This document shows positions 52,545 to 60,860 of a stretch of 64,000 nt of DNA, one piece after another. The notes beneath the pieces are model-generated. The model had not been told where the DNA came from and did not search any database. It was given only the letters and a program-made list of their open reading frames with translations. Each line of letters begins with the position of its first letter. Within the stretch, counting starts at the first letter, position 1. The position numbers and the translations under genes are program-made. The DNA is from JACSRF01 sp964504445. GTDB lineage: Bacteria > Chloroflexota > Anaerolineae > Promineifilales > Promineifilaceae. The stretch is from the NCBI GenBank assembly GCA_964504445.1, contig CAZDEO010000001.1:1-64000 (forward strand). The letters are read 5' to 3'.

Positions 52545-53204
52545 ATGCGTATCAATATTGATCATGTAGAGCAGGCGTTGGCGTTGCCTGATTTTAATGG
52601 CCGGGCGGCGCAGGGCAAAATGATGCCTCAGTTTCGCAGTATGGCGCGCCCCTTGGAGCGAAACGGGACGCCGCGGTTGGGTAGCGTGCTGGCGCTGTTG
52701 TATTGTCGGGATGGGGAACTGCACGTGCTGTTGACGCGGCGGCGGGAGGATATGAATTCCCACGCGGGGCAGATTTCTTTTCCTGGCGGGCGGCAGGATG
52801 AAGGGGAGTCTTTTCGGCGGACAGCGCTGCGGGAAACGGAGGAGGAGGTGGGGGTACGGCCGTCAACCATCACCGTGTTGGGCCAGCTAACCCCCATTTA
52901 CATTTTGCCGTCGGATTATGAAGTGTACCCCTTTGTGGGCTGGTGTGCGGATGGGCAACGGCCGTTCTTTCATCCCAACGAGGCGGAAGTGGCTGAGCTA
53001 TTGGAAGTACCCCTGGCCCATTTGCTAGACCCCGCCAACCGCCACGAAGAGCTGTGGAATATTCGTGGCTTGGCTATGACGGTGCCTTTTTATGCGGTGA
53101 ACGGCCACAAAGTATGGGGCGCCACGGCCATGATATTGAGCGAGTTTTTGGAGCGGCTGCGGGAAGTGATGGACAAGGAGGCGCTGGCAATAGATAAGCA
53201 GTGA
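52545..53204 (+). CDS. Nudix hydrolase, CoA pyrophosphatase (NudL)-like
   Basis: A 219-residue protein with the full Nudix box GGRQDEGESFRRTALRETEEEVGV preceded by LLTRRREDMNSHAGQISFPGG, the UPF0035/NudL signature of CoA pyrophosphatases that cleave CoA to phosphopantetheine and 3',5'-ADP. Start ATG 52545 fits the family N-terminus; an upstream TTG at 52509 is an alternative. The gene is convergent with ridA. Confidence 0.88.
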   Translation: MRINIDHVEQALALPDFNGRAAQGKMMPQFRSMARPLERNGTPRLGSVLALLYCRDGELHVLLTRRREDMNSHAGQISFPGGRQDEGESFRRTALRETEEEVGVRPSTITVLGQLTPIYILPSDYEVYPFVGWCADGQRPFFHPNEAEVAELLEVPLAHLLDPANRHEELWNIRGLAMTVPFYAVNGHKVWGATAMILSEFLERLREVMDKEALAIDKQ

Positions 53205-53234
53205 GCGGGTTTTGGCCCGCCCATTGCCAGTCTT

Positions 53235-53621
53235 TTATTGGGGGATGATGGCGACTACTTCAATTTCCACCCGGCCGTCTAGGGGCAGCCCCCCTACTTG
53301 TACCGTAGAGCGGGCGGGGGGATTGCTGGGGAAGAAACGGCCGTACACCTCGTTCATTGCCTTAAATTCCCCCATATCCTTCAAAAAAACCGTCGTTTTG
53401 ACCACATGCGCCAGATCGGTACCCGCCGCTTGCAGCACGGCCCGCAAATTTTGTAACACCTGCTCAGTCTGAATTTGAATCTCGTCTTCTCGCATTTGGC
53501 CAGTGGCTGGGTCTATGGCAATTTGCCCGGCCGTATACACCAGGTTGCCAATTTTGTTAGCCTGCGCATAAGGGCCCACGGCTGCCGGGGCATTTTCTGT
53601 GTGAATAATCTCGCGTTCCAT
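53235..53621 (-). CDS. ridA: RidA-family reactive enamine/imine deaminase
   Basis: A 128-residue protein matching RidA/YjgF throughout: NAPAAVGPYAQANKIGNLVYTAGQIAIDPATG and the substrate-binding arginine in PPARSTVQVGGLP, with the C-terminal EIEVVAIIP. It hydrolyses 2-aminoacrylate and similar reactive enamines from PLP enzymes, preventing damage. Single gene, convergent with the Nudix gene. Confidence 0.96.
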   Translation of the reverse strand: MEREIIHTENAPAAVGPYAQANKIGNLVYTAGQIAIDPATGQMREDEIQIQTEQVLQNLRAVLQAAGTDLAHVVKTTVFLKDMGEFKAMNEVYGRFFPSNPPARSTVQVGGLPLDGRVEIEVVAIIPQ

Positions 53622-53732
53622 AACAATCTCCTATTCAAAATGTAGGGGGAGAGGCAGTTGGAGACCAATATTCCCTAAGCAGACCAATTTGTCTACCAAC
53701 TGCCTCGCCCGTGCTGATGATCAATACATATT

Positions 53733-54323
53733 TTACGCCAGGGCAGGCAACAGTTCCCAATCATCACCCCCCTTGGGGCGGCCCGGTAACAGCCACAGCT
53801 CAGGCGGGGTTAACTCCAGGCGAAACTGTAAATTTTTCAGCCAGTCGCTGCGCTGGGCCTCGATGGTCAGGATGATGAGTTCCAGCAACTTTTGTGCATC
53901 CTCTGGCAGGATGGTGGCGGCATGAAAGACAGGTGGCTCTGGCGGATCATAGGGGGTAAAGAGAGGCTGACGGCTGACCAACCGGCTGCCCATCTCCCGA
54001 GCACGGGAGGCGGGCAGCTCCCAGGCGGGCACCAAAAAGTGCCGGGGCACGCCCCACAATTCCGCAGCTTCCTGCTGGCTGGCACGGTTGCCGCCCTGGG
54101 TGTCACGCCGCTCAATGTGCACCCGCCCCTGGAAGCGCCAGAAGGGTAGCCAGACGTTGGCGCTTTCATGCTGGGGGGCAACGTGGGTGGCGGAAATGGT
54201 TGTGAGGCCGGTTTCTTGCAGGAAAACGGCCGTTCTGCACGTGGGGCAGGGCAGCACTACATCTAACTGCTGGGGTTGCAGCCAGGTATCACATTGCGGG
54301 CACCGTAACGCCAAAAGCTTCAT
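53733..54323 (-). CDS. Zinc-ribbon protein, third gene of a zinc-ribbon cluster
   Basis: A 196-residue soluble protein. N-terminal zinc ribbon LRCPQCDTWLQ...LPCPTCRTAV, then a region with WLPFWRFQGRV that resembles the WL(P/V)-hydrophobic strand of the two zinc-ribbon proteins upstream. No membrane segment. Its start is 17 bases after the end of the 385-frame neighbour. Likely a cofactor or regulator of the two membrane proteins. No named family recognised. Confidence 0.7.
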   Translation of the reverse strand: MKLLALRCPQCDTWLQPQQLDVVLPCPTCRTAVFLQETGLTTISATHVAPQHESANVWLPFWRFQGRVHIERRDTQGGNRASQQEAAELWGVPRHFLVPAWELPASRAREMGSRLVSRQPLFTPYDPPEPPVFHAATILPEDAQKLLELIILTIEAQRSDWLKNLQFRLELTPPELWLLPGRPKGGDDWELLPALA

Positions 54324-54339
54324 AAATCCCTTTGCGCCA

Positions 54340-55431
54340 TTACTTGCTTTTCAACTCTGCCATCTCTTCCACAAAACTCAGGCCCGTTTTGAGCATTTTA
54401 GAGATGTCACCGCTGCTCATAGCATTCGCCAGATCATCGAAGTCGTCAACGCTGCCAGATGTGGAGGCCAGGCGGGCTTTCTTATGCTGCTGGCCAATTT
54501 CCTCCACCTCTTCACCATAGCGGAAGGCGCGGTAACCCATGGCAATGAGACCCAACCCCAGGGCAATGGGAATCAAGACGATGGCTGCGGCATCTCCGTC
54601 GTCACTGCTGGCAGCAATCCAACCCGCAACGGCCGTGCCATCCACCAGCAACAAATTGCCCAGGGCCATACCCGCCACCAGCGCCGCCGCCCGATACAAA
54701 ATATTACCCGGCGCTTTGCCATACAAAACCTGGCCCCGCTTGCCGTCTACCACCACCTGGTAGCTGCGCTGGCGGTAACTGTAGCGCACCACCCACAGTG
54801 GGTAGTAAACAATAGACAATTGTTCGCGCAAAAAGTGAAACTTTTCGAAAAACTTTTGCTTCAGGCTGCGCTTTTGGCGTCCACGGAAGATGAAATGCAG
54901 CCGTGCCTCCTCTAGCGCATCGCTGCGCGATTCCGCAGGGTCAAAGACCATGGCTTCGCTGCGTAGCTGGTCTTCATCATAGGGCAACAGGTCTTCTTTA
55001 GAAAGAATGATGCGATGCACGCCAAATTCAGACACGTCTACGGCGGCATCATTCCAGTGCATCTCCTCCAGCACGTCAGTTTCCACGGGTTTGGTGCTGT
55101 CGTCACCTGACTTGACGCGCCCAAAAAGCCAGCCCGCCACGGTGGCCTGCACGCGCCAATAGGGCAGGTAAATGAGGAAAACATCTTTCACCTGGGCTTT
55201 GTGCTTCAGGTCCGTCGCCTTTTTCATGCCGCGGAAAAAGCCCTGCACAATTTGTAGCACTTGTTCGCGCTCAATTTCACGGCTGACCTGCCAGCGGCGC
55301 ACGCCACGCTCGCCCTGCACCAGGGAGTGCATTTGGCAAAAGGGGCACTGCACAATGCGCGCTCCTTCAGGTACGGGCACCACGCCGGCGCAGTTGGGGC
55401 AAACCAGCCCTTGTGATTGTTCTCTGCTCAT
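54340..55431 (-). CDS. Zinc-ribbon membrane protein
   Basis: A 363-residue protein starting MSREQSQGLVCPNCAGVV. The N-terminal zinc ribbon (CPNCAGVVPVPEGARIVQCPFCQ) is followed by a long soluble domain with LIYLPYWRVQATVAGWLFG and, near the C-terminus, two membrane helices and a short coiled coil. The ATG at 55431 overlaps the stop of the upstream gene (ATGA). The related upstream protein has the same zinc ribbon and membrane layout, so the pair probably assembles together. Confidence 0.75.
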   Translation of the reverse strand: MSREQSQGLVCPNCAGVVPVPEGARIVQCPFCQMHSLVQGERGVRRWQVSREIEREQVLQIVQGFFRGMKKATDLKHKAQVKDVFLIYLPYWRVQATVAGWLFGRVKSGDDSTKPVETDVLEEMHWNDAAVDVSEFGVHRIILSKEDLLPYDEDQLRSEAMVFDPAESRSDALEEARLHFIFRGRQKRSLKQKFFEKFHFLREQLSIVYYPLWVVRYSYRQRSYQVVVDGKRGQVLYGKAPGNILYRAAALVAGMALGNLLLVDGTAVAGWIAASSDDGDAAAIVLIPIALGLGLIAMGYRAFRYGEEVEEIGQQHKKARLASTSGSVDDFDDLANAMSSGDISKMLKTGLSFVEEMAELKSK

Positions 55432-56237
55432 ACTTTGCTCGATATGATGGCCGCAGCCGCAAAAATGGGGATAGCCAGAACAGCCGCGACGACACAATAA
55501 ATGAGAATGGCTACGGCCGTTATCCCACTGCCACCCAAAATACCCCCCAAGGGAATAAGCGCCGCCAGAAAATAGAGGGCAAAGCTAACGCAGCCCAGGG
55601 TACGGTAAGGCACTTCCCACTTGGAGGGAAAGACCGTGGCGAATACTTTCCCGGCAGCGGCATCGACAACGGCCGTGTACTCCCGATTCTGAAAGCTATA
55701 CTTGCACACAAATATGGGCAAATGAACCAAAGACGTTTCGCGGATGGCTCCGGCAGCAATTCCCTTATCCTCTGCCAGCCAGCGCCGCACCGTTTCCAGG
55801 GGCACCGTCGGCTCAATGGCAATCCCATCCATAGCATGATCATACAGCTCCAAGTCCGCTGCAGGAATAGTGATTTCCGTCAGTTCAATGACAGACAGCG
55901 CGGCGGCTGGCTCCAGCACCACCTTTTCCGCCTGTCCCTGTTGGGCGCGCACCAACCACATGGGAAAAAGCTGGAATTGGGACGCGCCAATTTGTGCTTT
56001 CTTATCCAGGTCCTTTACCGTGTCGTTGCCTGCCATCCAGCGGCGCAAAGCAGCCACGGCTTCCCCTTCGCCCACCGTGTCGCGCACCAGGTAATGCAGC
56101 ACAGCGCCACTTTTATCTACATAATTAGTGGTCTGACAAAATTCACAGGTGACAAACTGGGTGCCCTGCTCCACAGCCAGCACGCCGCCACATTGCTGGC
56201 AAAGCAGTTGCGTGGGGGTTGGAATTGTAGGCATCAT
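55428..56237 (-). CDS. Zinc-ribbon membrane protein
   Basis: A 269-residue protein with an N-terminal zinc ribbon (LLCQQCGGVLAVEQGTQFVTCEFCQ), a soluble middle (QFQLFPMWLVRAQQG; VHLPIFVCKYSFQNREYTAVVD) and two membrane helices at the C-terminus (about 200-262). It is the first gene of a three-gene unit coding for zinc-ribbon proteins with related middle domains. Function unknown; the shared architecture suggests a membrane complex. Confidence 0.75.
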   Translation of the reverse strand: MMPTIPTPTQLLCQQCGGVLAVEQGTQFVTCEFCQTTNYVDKSGAVLHYLVRDTVGEGEAVAALRRWMAGNDTVKDLDKKAQIGASQFQLFPMWLVRAQQGQAEKVVLEPAAALSVIELTEITIPAADLELYDHAMDGIAIEPTVPLETVRRWLAEDKGIAAGAIRETSLVHLPIFVCKYSFQNREYTAVVDAAAGKVFATVFPSKWEVPYRTLGCVSFALYFLAALIPLGGILGGSGITAVAILIYCVVAAVLAIPIFAAAAIISSKV

Positions 56238-56343
56238 GACATTGAGATTTTAGCATAGGATGGGGCTAGAGGATAGAGCTATGGGCAGCGTTTCCTGGCG
56301 TCATTCTCTAGCTCAAGCTGTGCAGATATGCTAAACTTTCATC

Positions 56344-56508
56344 ATGTTGAGACTGCTTTTAGCCATTGAATTAGGTGAAGTAGGCCTGAAAAGTGTCATA
56401 CCCCTGGCTGATTTGCTGTGGTTTGTGGCGGGGCTGTTGCTGCTAACTGGCTCTACGGCAGCCGTACTCTGGTGGAATCGTCAGTCTCATGCTGACCCCT
56501 TTGCGTGA
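56344..56508 (+). CDS. Possible 54-residue membrane protein
   Basis: Reading frame MLRLLLAIELGEVGLK... with one strong membrane helix (LADLLWFVAGLLLLTGSTAAVLWW). It lies upstream of efp in the same direction. No good ribosome-binding site is visible, but an AT-rich TATGCTAAAC stretch lies just before it, so it may be leaderless. Confidence is limited by size. Confidence 0.4.
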   Translation: MLRLLLAIELGEVGLKSVIPLADLLWFVAGLLLLTGSTAAVLWWNRQSHADPFA

Positions 56509-56570
56509 CGCAGCGCATTGCCACGTCAATTCCGCAAGAAATAAAAATTTAACATGATAGGAGCATCACC

Positions 56571-57128
56571 ATGATTGACGTCAATCAATTACGCCGTGGC
56601 GTGAGCTTCACCCACGATGGCAATTTATACAAGGTAACGGAATACAGCCACAGCAAGCCGGGCCGGGGCAAGGCGACCATTCGCGTCAGCGTGCGCGACC
56701 TGCGCACTGGTTCTAACTTGCAGCTTACCTTTACCTCTGGTGACCGGGTAGAGGATGTACGGCTGGACAAACGCACGTTTCAATATTTATATGATGACGG
56801 CCGTTTCTTCGTCTTTATGGATGTGGACAGCTATGAGCAAAAGCTGGTTAACCACAGCGTCTTTGAAGGCTATACTCAATTCTTACGCGACAATATGGAG
56901 CTAGAACTGCTGCAATACGAAGGCGAGGTGCTGGACTTTGACCTGCCTAAAGCCATGGAGTTTGAGGTCGTCGAAGCAGAGAACGCCGTCGCCGGAGATA
57001 CAGCCACGGGCGCAACGAAAGAGGTGATTACCGACACGGGGCTGAAGGTGAAAACGCCCCTGTTTGTGCAGGTGGGTGATCGCATCAAGGTGAATACGGA
57101 GTCGGGGGAGTACATCACGCGGGTGTAA
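56571..57128 (+). CDS. efp: Elongation factor P
   Basis: A 185-residue EF-P with the three-domain layout: an N-terminal KOW-like domain (VNQLRRGVSFTHDGNLYKVTEYSHSKPGRGKATIRV), then DDGRFFVFMDVDSYEQ and a C-terminal OB domain ending TPLFVQVGDRIKVNTESGEYITRV. It relieves ribosome stalling at polyprolines. The loop tip, normally Lys34 (KPGKG, beta-lysylated) or Arg32 (rhamnosylated), is R32 in the sequence KPGRG here. ATG has AGGAG upstream. Confidence 0.96.
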   Translation: MIDVNQLRRGVSFTHDGNLYKVTEYSHSKPGRGKATIRVSVRDLRTGSNLQLTFTSGDRVEDVRLDKRTFQYLYDDGRFFVFMDVDSYEQKLVNHSVFEGYTQFLRDNMELELLQYEGEVLDFDLPKAMEFEVVEAENAVAGDTATGATKEVITDTGLKVKTPLFVQVGDRIKVNTESGEYITRV

Positions 57129-57246
57129 CCAGTTTTCAGTAATCAGTTGGCAGGTATCGGTGGCCCTGTGAGTCGGGTTTGGCTTGCGGGGCTTTTTTGT
57201 TGGGTAAATGGTGGGGCGTCATGGTAAACACCCCACCGCTTACTGC

Positions 57247-59691
57247 TTACCGTTTACCGACCACAATGTTGACCAGCCGGTTGGGTACAACGATAATCTG
57301 GCGGATGGCACGGCCGTCTACGAATCTTTGCACGTTGGGCTGGGCAACGGCCGTTGCCCGCAGCAGCGCCTCATCCACATTCACGGGCACCATCAGCCGG
57401 TCGCGCACCTTGCCATTGACCTGGATAACGACCGTCACTTCTTCTGCGGCTACCAGCGCCGGGTCAAAGGTAGGCCACGGCTGCCGGTGCACGGACTCTT
57501 CATGTCCCAACACCCTTTGCCACACTTCCTCGGCGATAAAGGGGCAGATGGGAGCCAGCAGCAGGCAGAAGGTCTCCAGCCCCTGCCGCCATTGGTGAAT
57601 GGGAATGGGGGTGCTCCATTGGGCGGTCAACTCGTTCAGGGTGGCCATCAGGGTGGAAATGGCCGTGTTAAAGCGAAATTGTTCCATATCAGCCGTCACC
57701 CGCTGAATCACCCTGTGCCGTGCCCGCTCAAATCCATCGTCCTCTGCCCCTCCGGGCTTCTGCCCCTCTGCGGCAAACTCCTGCGCCAGCCGCCAAAACT
57801 TATCCAGAAAGCGGCGCACGCCTACAATACCCCGGTCATCCCAAATGACGTCTCCGTCAAATGGCCCCAGGAACAGGATATAGGCGCGCAGCGCGTCGGT
57901 GCCGTGGGCGGCAATGACCTCATCTGGCGTCACCACATTATTCTTGGACTTGGACATGCGCCGCCCGTCGGCAGCGTGCAGCACGCCCTGGTTTTTCAGG
58001 TGGGTAAACGGTTCTGTAAAGGGCACCAGACCGGCGTCGTGCAGCACTTTGGTGAAAAAACGGGCATACAGCAGGTGCATAACCGCGTGTTCCGCACCAC
58101 CCACATAGGTATCTACCGGCAGCCATTGGGCCAGTGCCTTTGGGTCAAAGGGGCCATCCGCAAAATGGGGGCTGGCAAAGCGCAGAAAGTACCAGGAGGA
58201 GCAGACGAAGCCGTCCAGGGTGTCGGTTTCGCGCTGGGCTGCACCGCCACATTGGGGACAGGGAGTGTGCAGCCATTCTTGGGCGCGGGCCAGAGGGGAA
58301 CGGCCGTCTCCCGCCGGCGCAAAGTCATTCATTTCTGGCAGCAGCACGGGCAAGCCAGCTTCCGGCACAGCCACAGGGCCACAGGTCAGGCAGTGTACAA
58401 TAGGGATGGGCGCGCCCCAGTAGCGCTGCCGCGAAATCAGCCAGTCCCGCATTTTGTAGGAGACCTGCGCCCGCCCCGCGCCTTGTGCCGCCAGGTCGGC
58501 CACCACCTGCGCGCCGCCCGCAGCTGAACCCATGCCGCTGTATGGGCCGGAATTAGTCATAATGCCCGTGCTGGTGAAGCACTCGCCTTCAACCACGCCA
58601 TTTTCCGGTTGAACAACGGGGATGATAGGCAGGTCATAAGATTGGGCGAAGGCGAAATCCCGCTCATCGTGAGCTGGCACCCCCATCACCGCGCCGCTGC
58701 CATAGCCGGGCAGCACGTAATCCGCCACCCAGATGGGTATGTCCGCGCCGGTCAGGGGATGGCGGGCGTAAGCGCCGGTGAAGACGCCGGATTTAGCGCG
58801 CACGGTGGACAGGCGCTCAATTTCACTCATGCGTTTGGTGGTGGTGATATAGCCGGCAACGGCCGTTTCCATTTCCGCCCGGGTTATTTTTTCCACCAGG
58901 GGGTGTTCCGGGGCCAGGGCCAGAAAGGTGACGCCAAACAGGGTGTCCGGCCGCGTCGTGAAAACAGGAATATCCCCTGCGGCGCTGGTAAACATCACCT
59001 CAGCGCCTGCGGAACGGCCGATCCAATTGCGCTGCATCGCCTTGATAGATTCCGGCCAATCAATTTGCTCCAGGTCGGCCAGCAGCCGTTCGGCGTAGGC
59101 GGTGATGTTGAAGTACCATTGGCGCAGCGTCTTTTTTGTAACCGGATTATGGCAGCGCCAGCACGCGCCCTGCTCGACCTGCTCGTTGGCCAGGATGGTC
59201 TGGCACGCGGCGCACCACCACTGGTCGCCTTCCGCCTGGTAGGCCAGCCCGCGCTGGAACAGCAGGCGGAAAAACCACTGCGTCCAGCGGTAATAGGCAG
59301 GGTCAGAGGAGTTGATCTCCCGCGCCCAATCGTAAGAGCATTCCACCAACTGCATTTGCCGCCGGTAGGTGCCGGTGAAAATACGCGTACTTTCGCGGGG
59401 GTGGATGCCATGCTGGATGGCGTAATTTTCGGCGGGCAGGCCGAAGGCGTCCCAGCCCATGGGGTGCAGCACGTTGCAGCCGCGCATGCGGTGGAAGCGG
59501 GCGTCGACGCAGGTGGGCACGTAGTTGCGGCAGTGCCCCACCGACAGCCCCGCGCCGGAGGGGTAAGGGAAGAAGTCTAGAATGTAGACATTGGGTTTTT
59601 GCGGATCGGTCCCGGTCTGGTACAGGTTCATTTGCTGCCAGATAGGGCGCCATTTTTGTTCAACGGTTTGGAATGGGTATTTGTCGCTCAT
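57247..59691 (-). CDS. leuS: Leucyl-tRNA synthetase
   Basis: An 814-residue class I synthetase. HIGH motif in the form GLSVGHCRNY (about 48-57) with PYPSG before it, zinc site (CAACQTILANEQVEQGACWRCH), the editing domain in the middle, the second signature MSKSKNNVV near 578, and a C-terminal anticodon-binding part. It charges tRNA-Leu. The gene has a long structured leader of its own (59692-60090). Confidence 0.97.
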   Translation of the reverse strand: MSDKYPFQTVEQKWRPIWQQMNLYQTGTDPQKPNVYILDFFPYPSGAGLSVGHCRNYVPTCVDARFHRMRGCNVLHPMGWDAFGLPAENYAIQHGIHPRESTRIFTGTYRRQMQLVECSYDWAREINSSDPAYYRWTQWFFRLLFQRGLAYQAEGDQWWCAACQTILANEQVEQGACWRCHNPVTKKTLRQWYFNITAYAERLLADLEQIDWPESIKAMQRNWIGRSAGAEVMFTSAAGDIPVFTTRPDTLFGVTFLALAPEHPLVEKITRAEMETAVAGYITTTKRMSEIERLSTVRAKSGVFTGAYARHPLTGADIPIWVADYVLPGYGSGAVMGVPAHDERDFAFAQSYDLPIIPVVQPENGVVEGECFTSTGIMTNSGPYSGMGSAAGGAQVVADLAAQGAGRAQVSYKMRDWLISRQRYWGAPIPIVHCLTCGPVAVPEAGLPVLLPEMNDFAPAGDGRSPLARAQEWLHTPCPQCGGAAQRETDTLDGFVCSSWYFLRFASPHFADGPFDPKALAQWLPVDTYVGGAEHAVMHLLYARFFTKVLHDAGLVPFTEPFTHLKNQGVLHAADGRRMSKSKNNVVTPDEVIAAHGTDALRAYILFLGPFDGDVIWDDRGIVGVRRFLDKFWRLAQEFAAEGQKPGGAEDDGFERARHRVIQRVTADMEQFRFNTAISTLMATLNELTAQWSTPIPIHQWRQGLETFCLLLAPICPFIAEEVWQRVLGHEESVHRQPWPTFDPALVAAEEVTVVIQVNGKVRDRLMVPVNVDEALLRATAVAQPNVQRFVDGRAIRQIIVVPNRLVNIVVGKR

Positions 59692-59748
59692 ATTTGGGTT
59701 CCTCTTGTTGGTTAGTTAGTTAGTTGGTTTGCTGGCGGGGTCAAGAGA

Positions 59749-59819
59749 CCCAACACCGGGCGCAGCGCTGCCAACGCCGCATTCCGGCAGCAAGAGTACG
59801 CCGCCGGCCCGGTGTTGGG
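59749..59819 (-). promoter_or_regulatory. Large stem-loop directly upstream of leuS
   Basis: A perfect 13-bp stem CCCAACACCGGGC / GCCCGGTGTTGGG (59749-59761 with 59807-59819) enclosing a 45-base loop with further CTGCC/GGCAG complementarity. Lies 58 bases before the leuS start. It has no U tract. I did not find the T-box TGGNACCGCG motif. Confidence 0.65.
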
Positions 59820-59876
59820 CTGCTTAATAAGAGGAAGATGCGGATAACGACAGGTTGGTTCATTTCTAAAATCGGT

Positions 59877-59908
59877 AACAAAAAAACGGCCGTTTCGTGG
59901 CGGCCGTT
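59877..59908 (-). terminator. Terminator built from two ACGGCCGT-type palindromes
   Basis: AACGGCCG (59885-59892) pairs with CGGCCGTT (59901-59908); on the minus strand TTTTTTTGTT follows. The hairpin arms are two copies of the octamer core that is dispersed through the window. Confidence 0.8.
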
Positions 59909-59916
59909 CTCATTCT

Positions 59917-59951
59917 AAAGCAAACGACCGCAGGCGGTGGGCCTGCGGTCG
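59917..59951 (-). terminator. Terminator-like hairpin in the leuS leader
   Basis: Perfect 11-bp stem CGACCGCAGGC / GCCTGCGGTCG (59925-59935 with 59941-59951), loop GGTGG, then TTTGCTTT on the minus strand. It follows the short Leu-containing ORF by about 30 bases, the arrangement of an attenuator. Confidence 0.7.
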
Positions 59952-59981
59952 CTTGCCAAAAAACACAAAAGGAGGTGTCAA

Positions 59982-60062
59982 TCAACCAGCATGCAGGCTA
60001 CCACTAGCCACATGATTGTGGAGTAAACTCGCTAATTGGATGTCTGCTGCTCGTCTGTTCAT
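59982..60062 (-). CDS. Short ORF (26 codons) in the leuS leader, possible leader peptide
   Basis: MNRRAADIQLASLLHNHVASGSLHAG, with four leucines (TTA, TTA, CTC and CTG codons) and a GAGG site eight bases upstream. It starts about 20 bases after the expected transcription start and is followed at once by two terminator hairpins. Translation of Leu codons could gauge charged tRNA-Leu. This is inference; size alone is weak evidence. Confidence 0.45.
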   Translation of the reverse strand: MNRRAADIQLASLLHNHVASGSLHAG

Positions 60063-60089
60063 GTTGTCATGCCTCGAACCAATGAGAAC

Positions 60090-60118
60090 AGGGTAGCATA
60101 AGGTCCAGGGGACGTCAA
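60090..60118 (-). promoter_or_regulatory. Putative promoter of the leuS leader
   Basis: TTGACG (60118-60113 on the minus strand) and TACCCT (60095-60090) with a 17-base spacer. It points toward leuS and places the 26-codon ORF near the 5' end of the transcript. Confidence 0.5.
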
Positions 60119-60150
60119 GATTGAATTTCAGGCAATGAGGGGAACTCCGG

Positions 60151-60156
60151 TATAAT
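60151..60156 (+). promoter_or_regulatory. -10 element of rnhB, leaderless start likely
   Basis: Exact TATAAT seven bases before the ATG at 60163, so the transcript should begin at or next to the start codon. No ribosome-binding site is visible. Confidence 0.6.
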
Positions 60157-60162
60157 GTCGCC

Positions 60163-60789
60163 ATGCCTGATTTATCATTGGAAACGGCCGTTTTCTTGCA
60201 GCAGCACCTCCTCTACATCGCCGGACTGGACGAAGCGGGGCGCGGCGCGTTAGCTGGGCCGGTGGTAGCCGCGGCCGTCATTTTACCCCTGGACGATGCC
60301 GATATGCAGCAGCACCTGGCCGGGGTCAATGATTCCAAGCAACTGACGGCCAAACAGCGCGAAGCGCTTTTTGCGCGCATTACGCGGCACGCGCTGGCCT
60401 ACGGCATTGGCCAGGAGCCGGCGGCGGTCATTGACGAATTCGGCATTATTCCCGCCACCAAGCGCGCCATGCAGCAGGCCCTGGAGCAGTTGCGGCCCCA
60501 GGCGGAGTTTTTGCTGATAGACGGCCGTATCCGCCTGAAGAACAACCCCTTGCCCCAGCAGTCCGTCATTCGCGGGGATGCCCAAAGCGTCAGCATTGCC
60601 GCGGCGTCCATTTTGGCCAAGGTCACCCGCGATAGGCTGATGGTGGCGGAAGACACCCGCTTTCCAGAGTATGGCTTTGCCCGCCACAAGGGCTATGGTA
60701 CGGAATTTCACCTGGCGGCTCTGGCCGCGCACGGACCCTGCCCGCTGCATCGCCGCACCTTTGCGCCCATCCGCCAGCCACTTTTATGA
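60163..60789 (+). CDS. rnhB: Ribonuclease HII
   Basis: A 208-residue RNase HII with the LYIAGLDEAGRGALAGPVVAAAVIL motif (catalytic D23, E24), IDGRI and SIAAASILAKVTRDRLM, and the C-terminal GYGTEFHxxxLxxxGPCPLHRRTF. It removes ribonucleotides from DNA. The transcript appears to be leaderless. Divergent from the leuS leader. Confidence 0.96.
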   Translation: MPDLSLETAVFLQQHLLYIAGLDEAGRGALAGPVVAAAVILPLDDADMQQHLAGVNDSKQLTAKQREALFARITRHALAYGIGQEPAAVIDEFGIIPATKRAMQQALEQLRPQAEFLLIDGRIRLKNNPLPQQSVIRGDAQSVSIAAASILAKVTRDRLMVAEDTRFPEYGFARHKGYGTEFHLAALAAHGPCPLHRRTFAPIRQPLL

Positions 60790-60824
60790 AGCACCCCCAG
60801 TATTAACGCAATGCTAGAAATTTG

Positions 60825-60854
60825 TTGACGGAATTGTTAGCATTATGCTAATAT
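60825..60854 (+). promoter_or_regulatory. Promoter/operator of the RelE-Xre module
   Basis: TTGACG (60825-60830), then the palindrome TTAGCAT-T-ATGCTAA (60837-60851), then TAATAT (60849-60854). The palindrome covers the promoter, as expected for autorepression by the antitoxin. The start codon at 60861 follows within seven bases, so the mRNA may be leaderless. Confidence 0.6.
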
Positions 60855-60860
60855 TATTGC

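Noticed and set aside
57208..58527. A 439-residue plus-strand frame opposite leuS
   Set aside because: Antisense shadow of leuS; low-complexity composition and no domain.
59692..60090. T-box riboswitch upstream of leuS
   Set aside because: No TGGNACCGCG-type antiterminator motif found on the minus strand; other attenuation is more likely.
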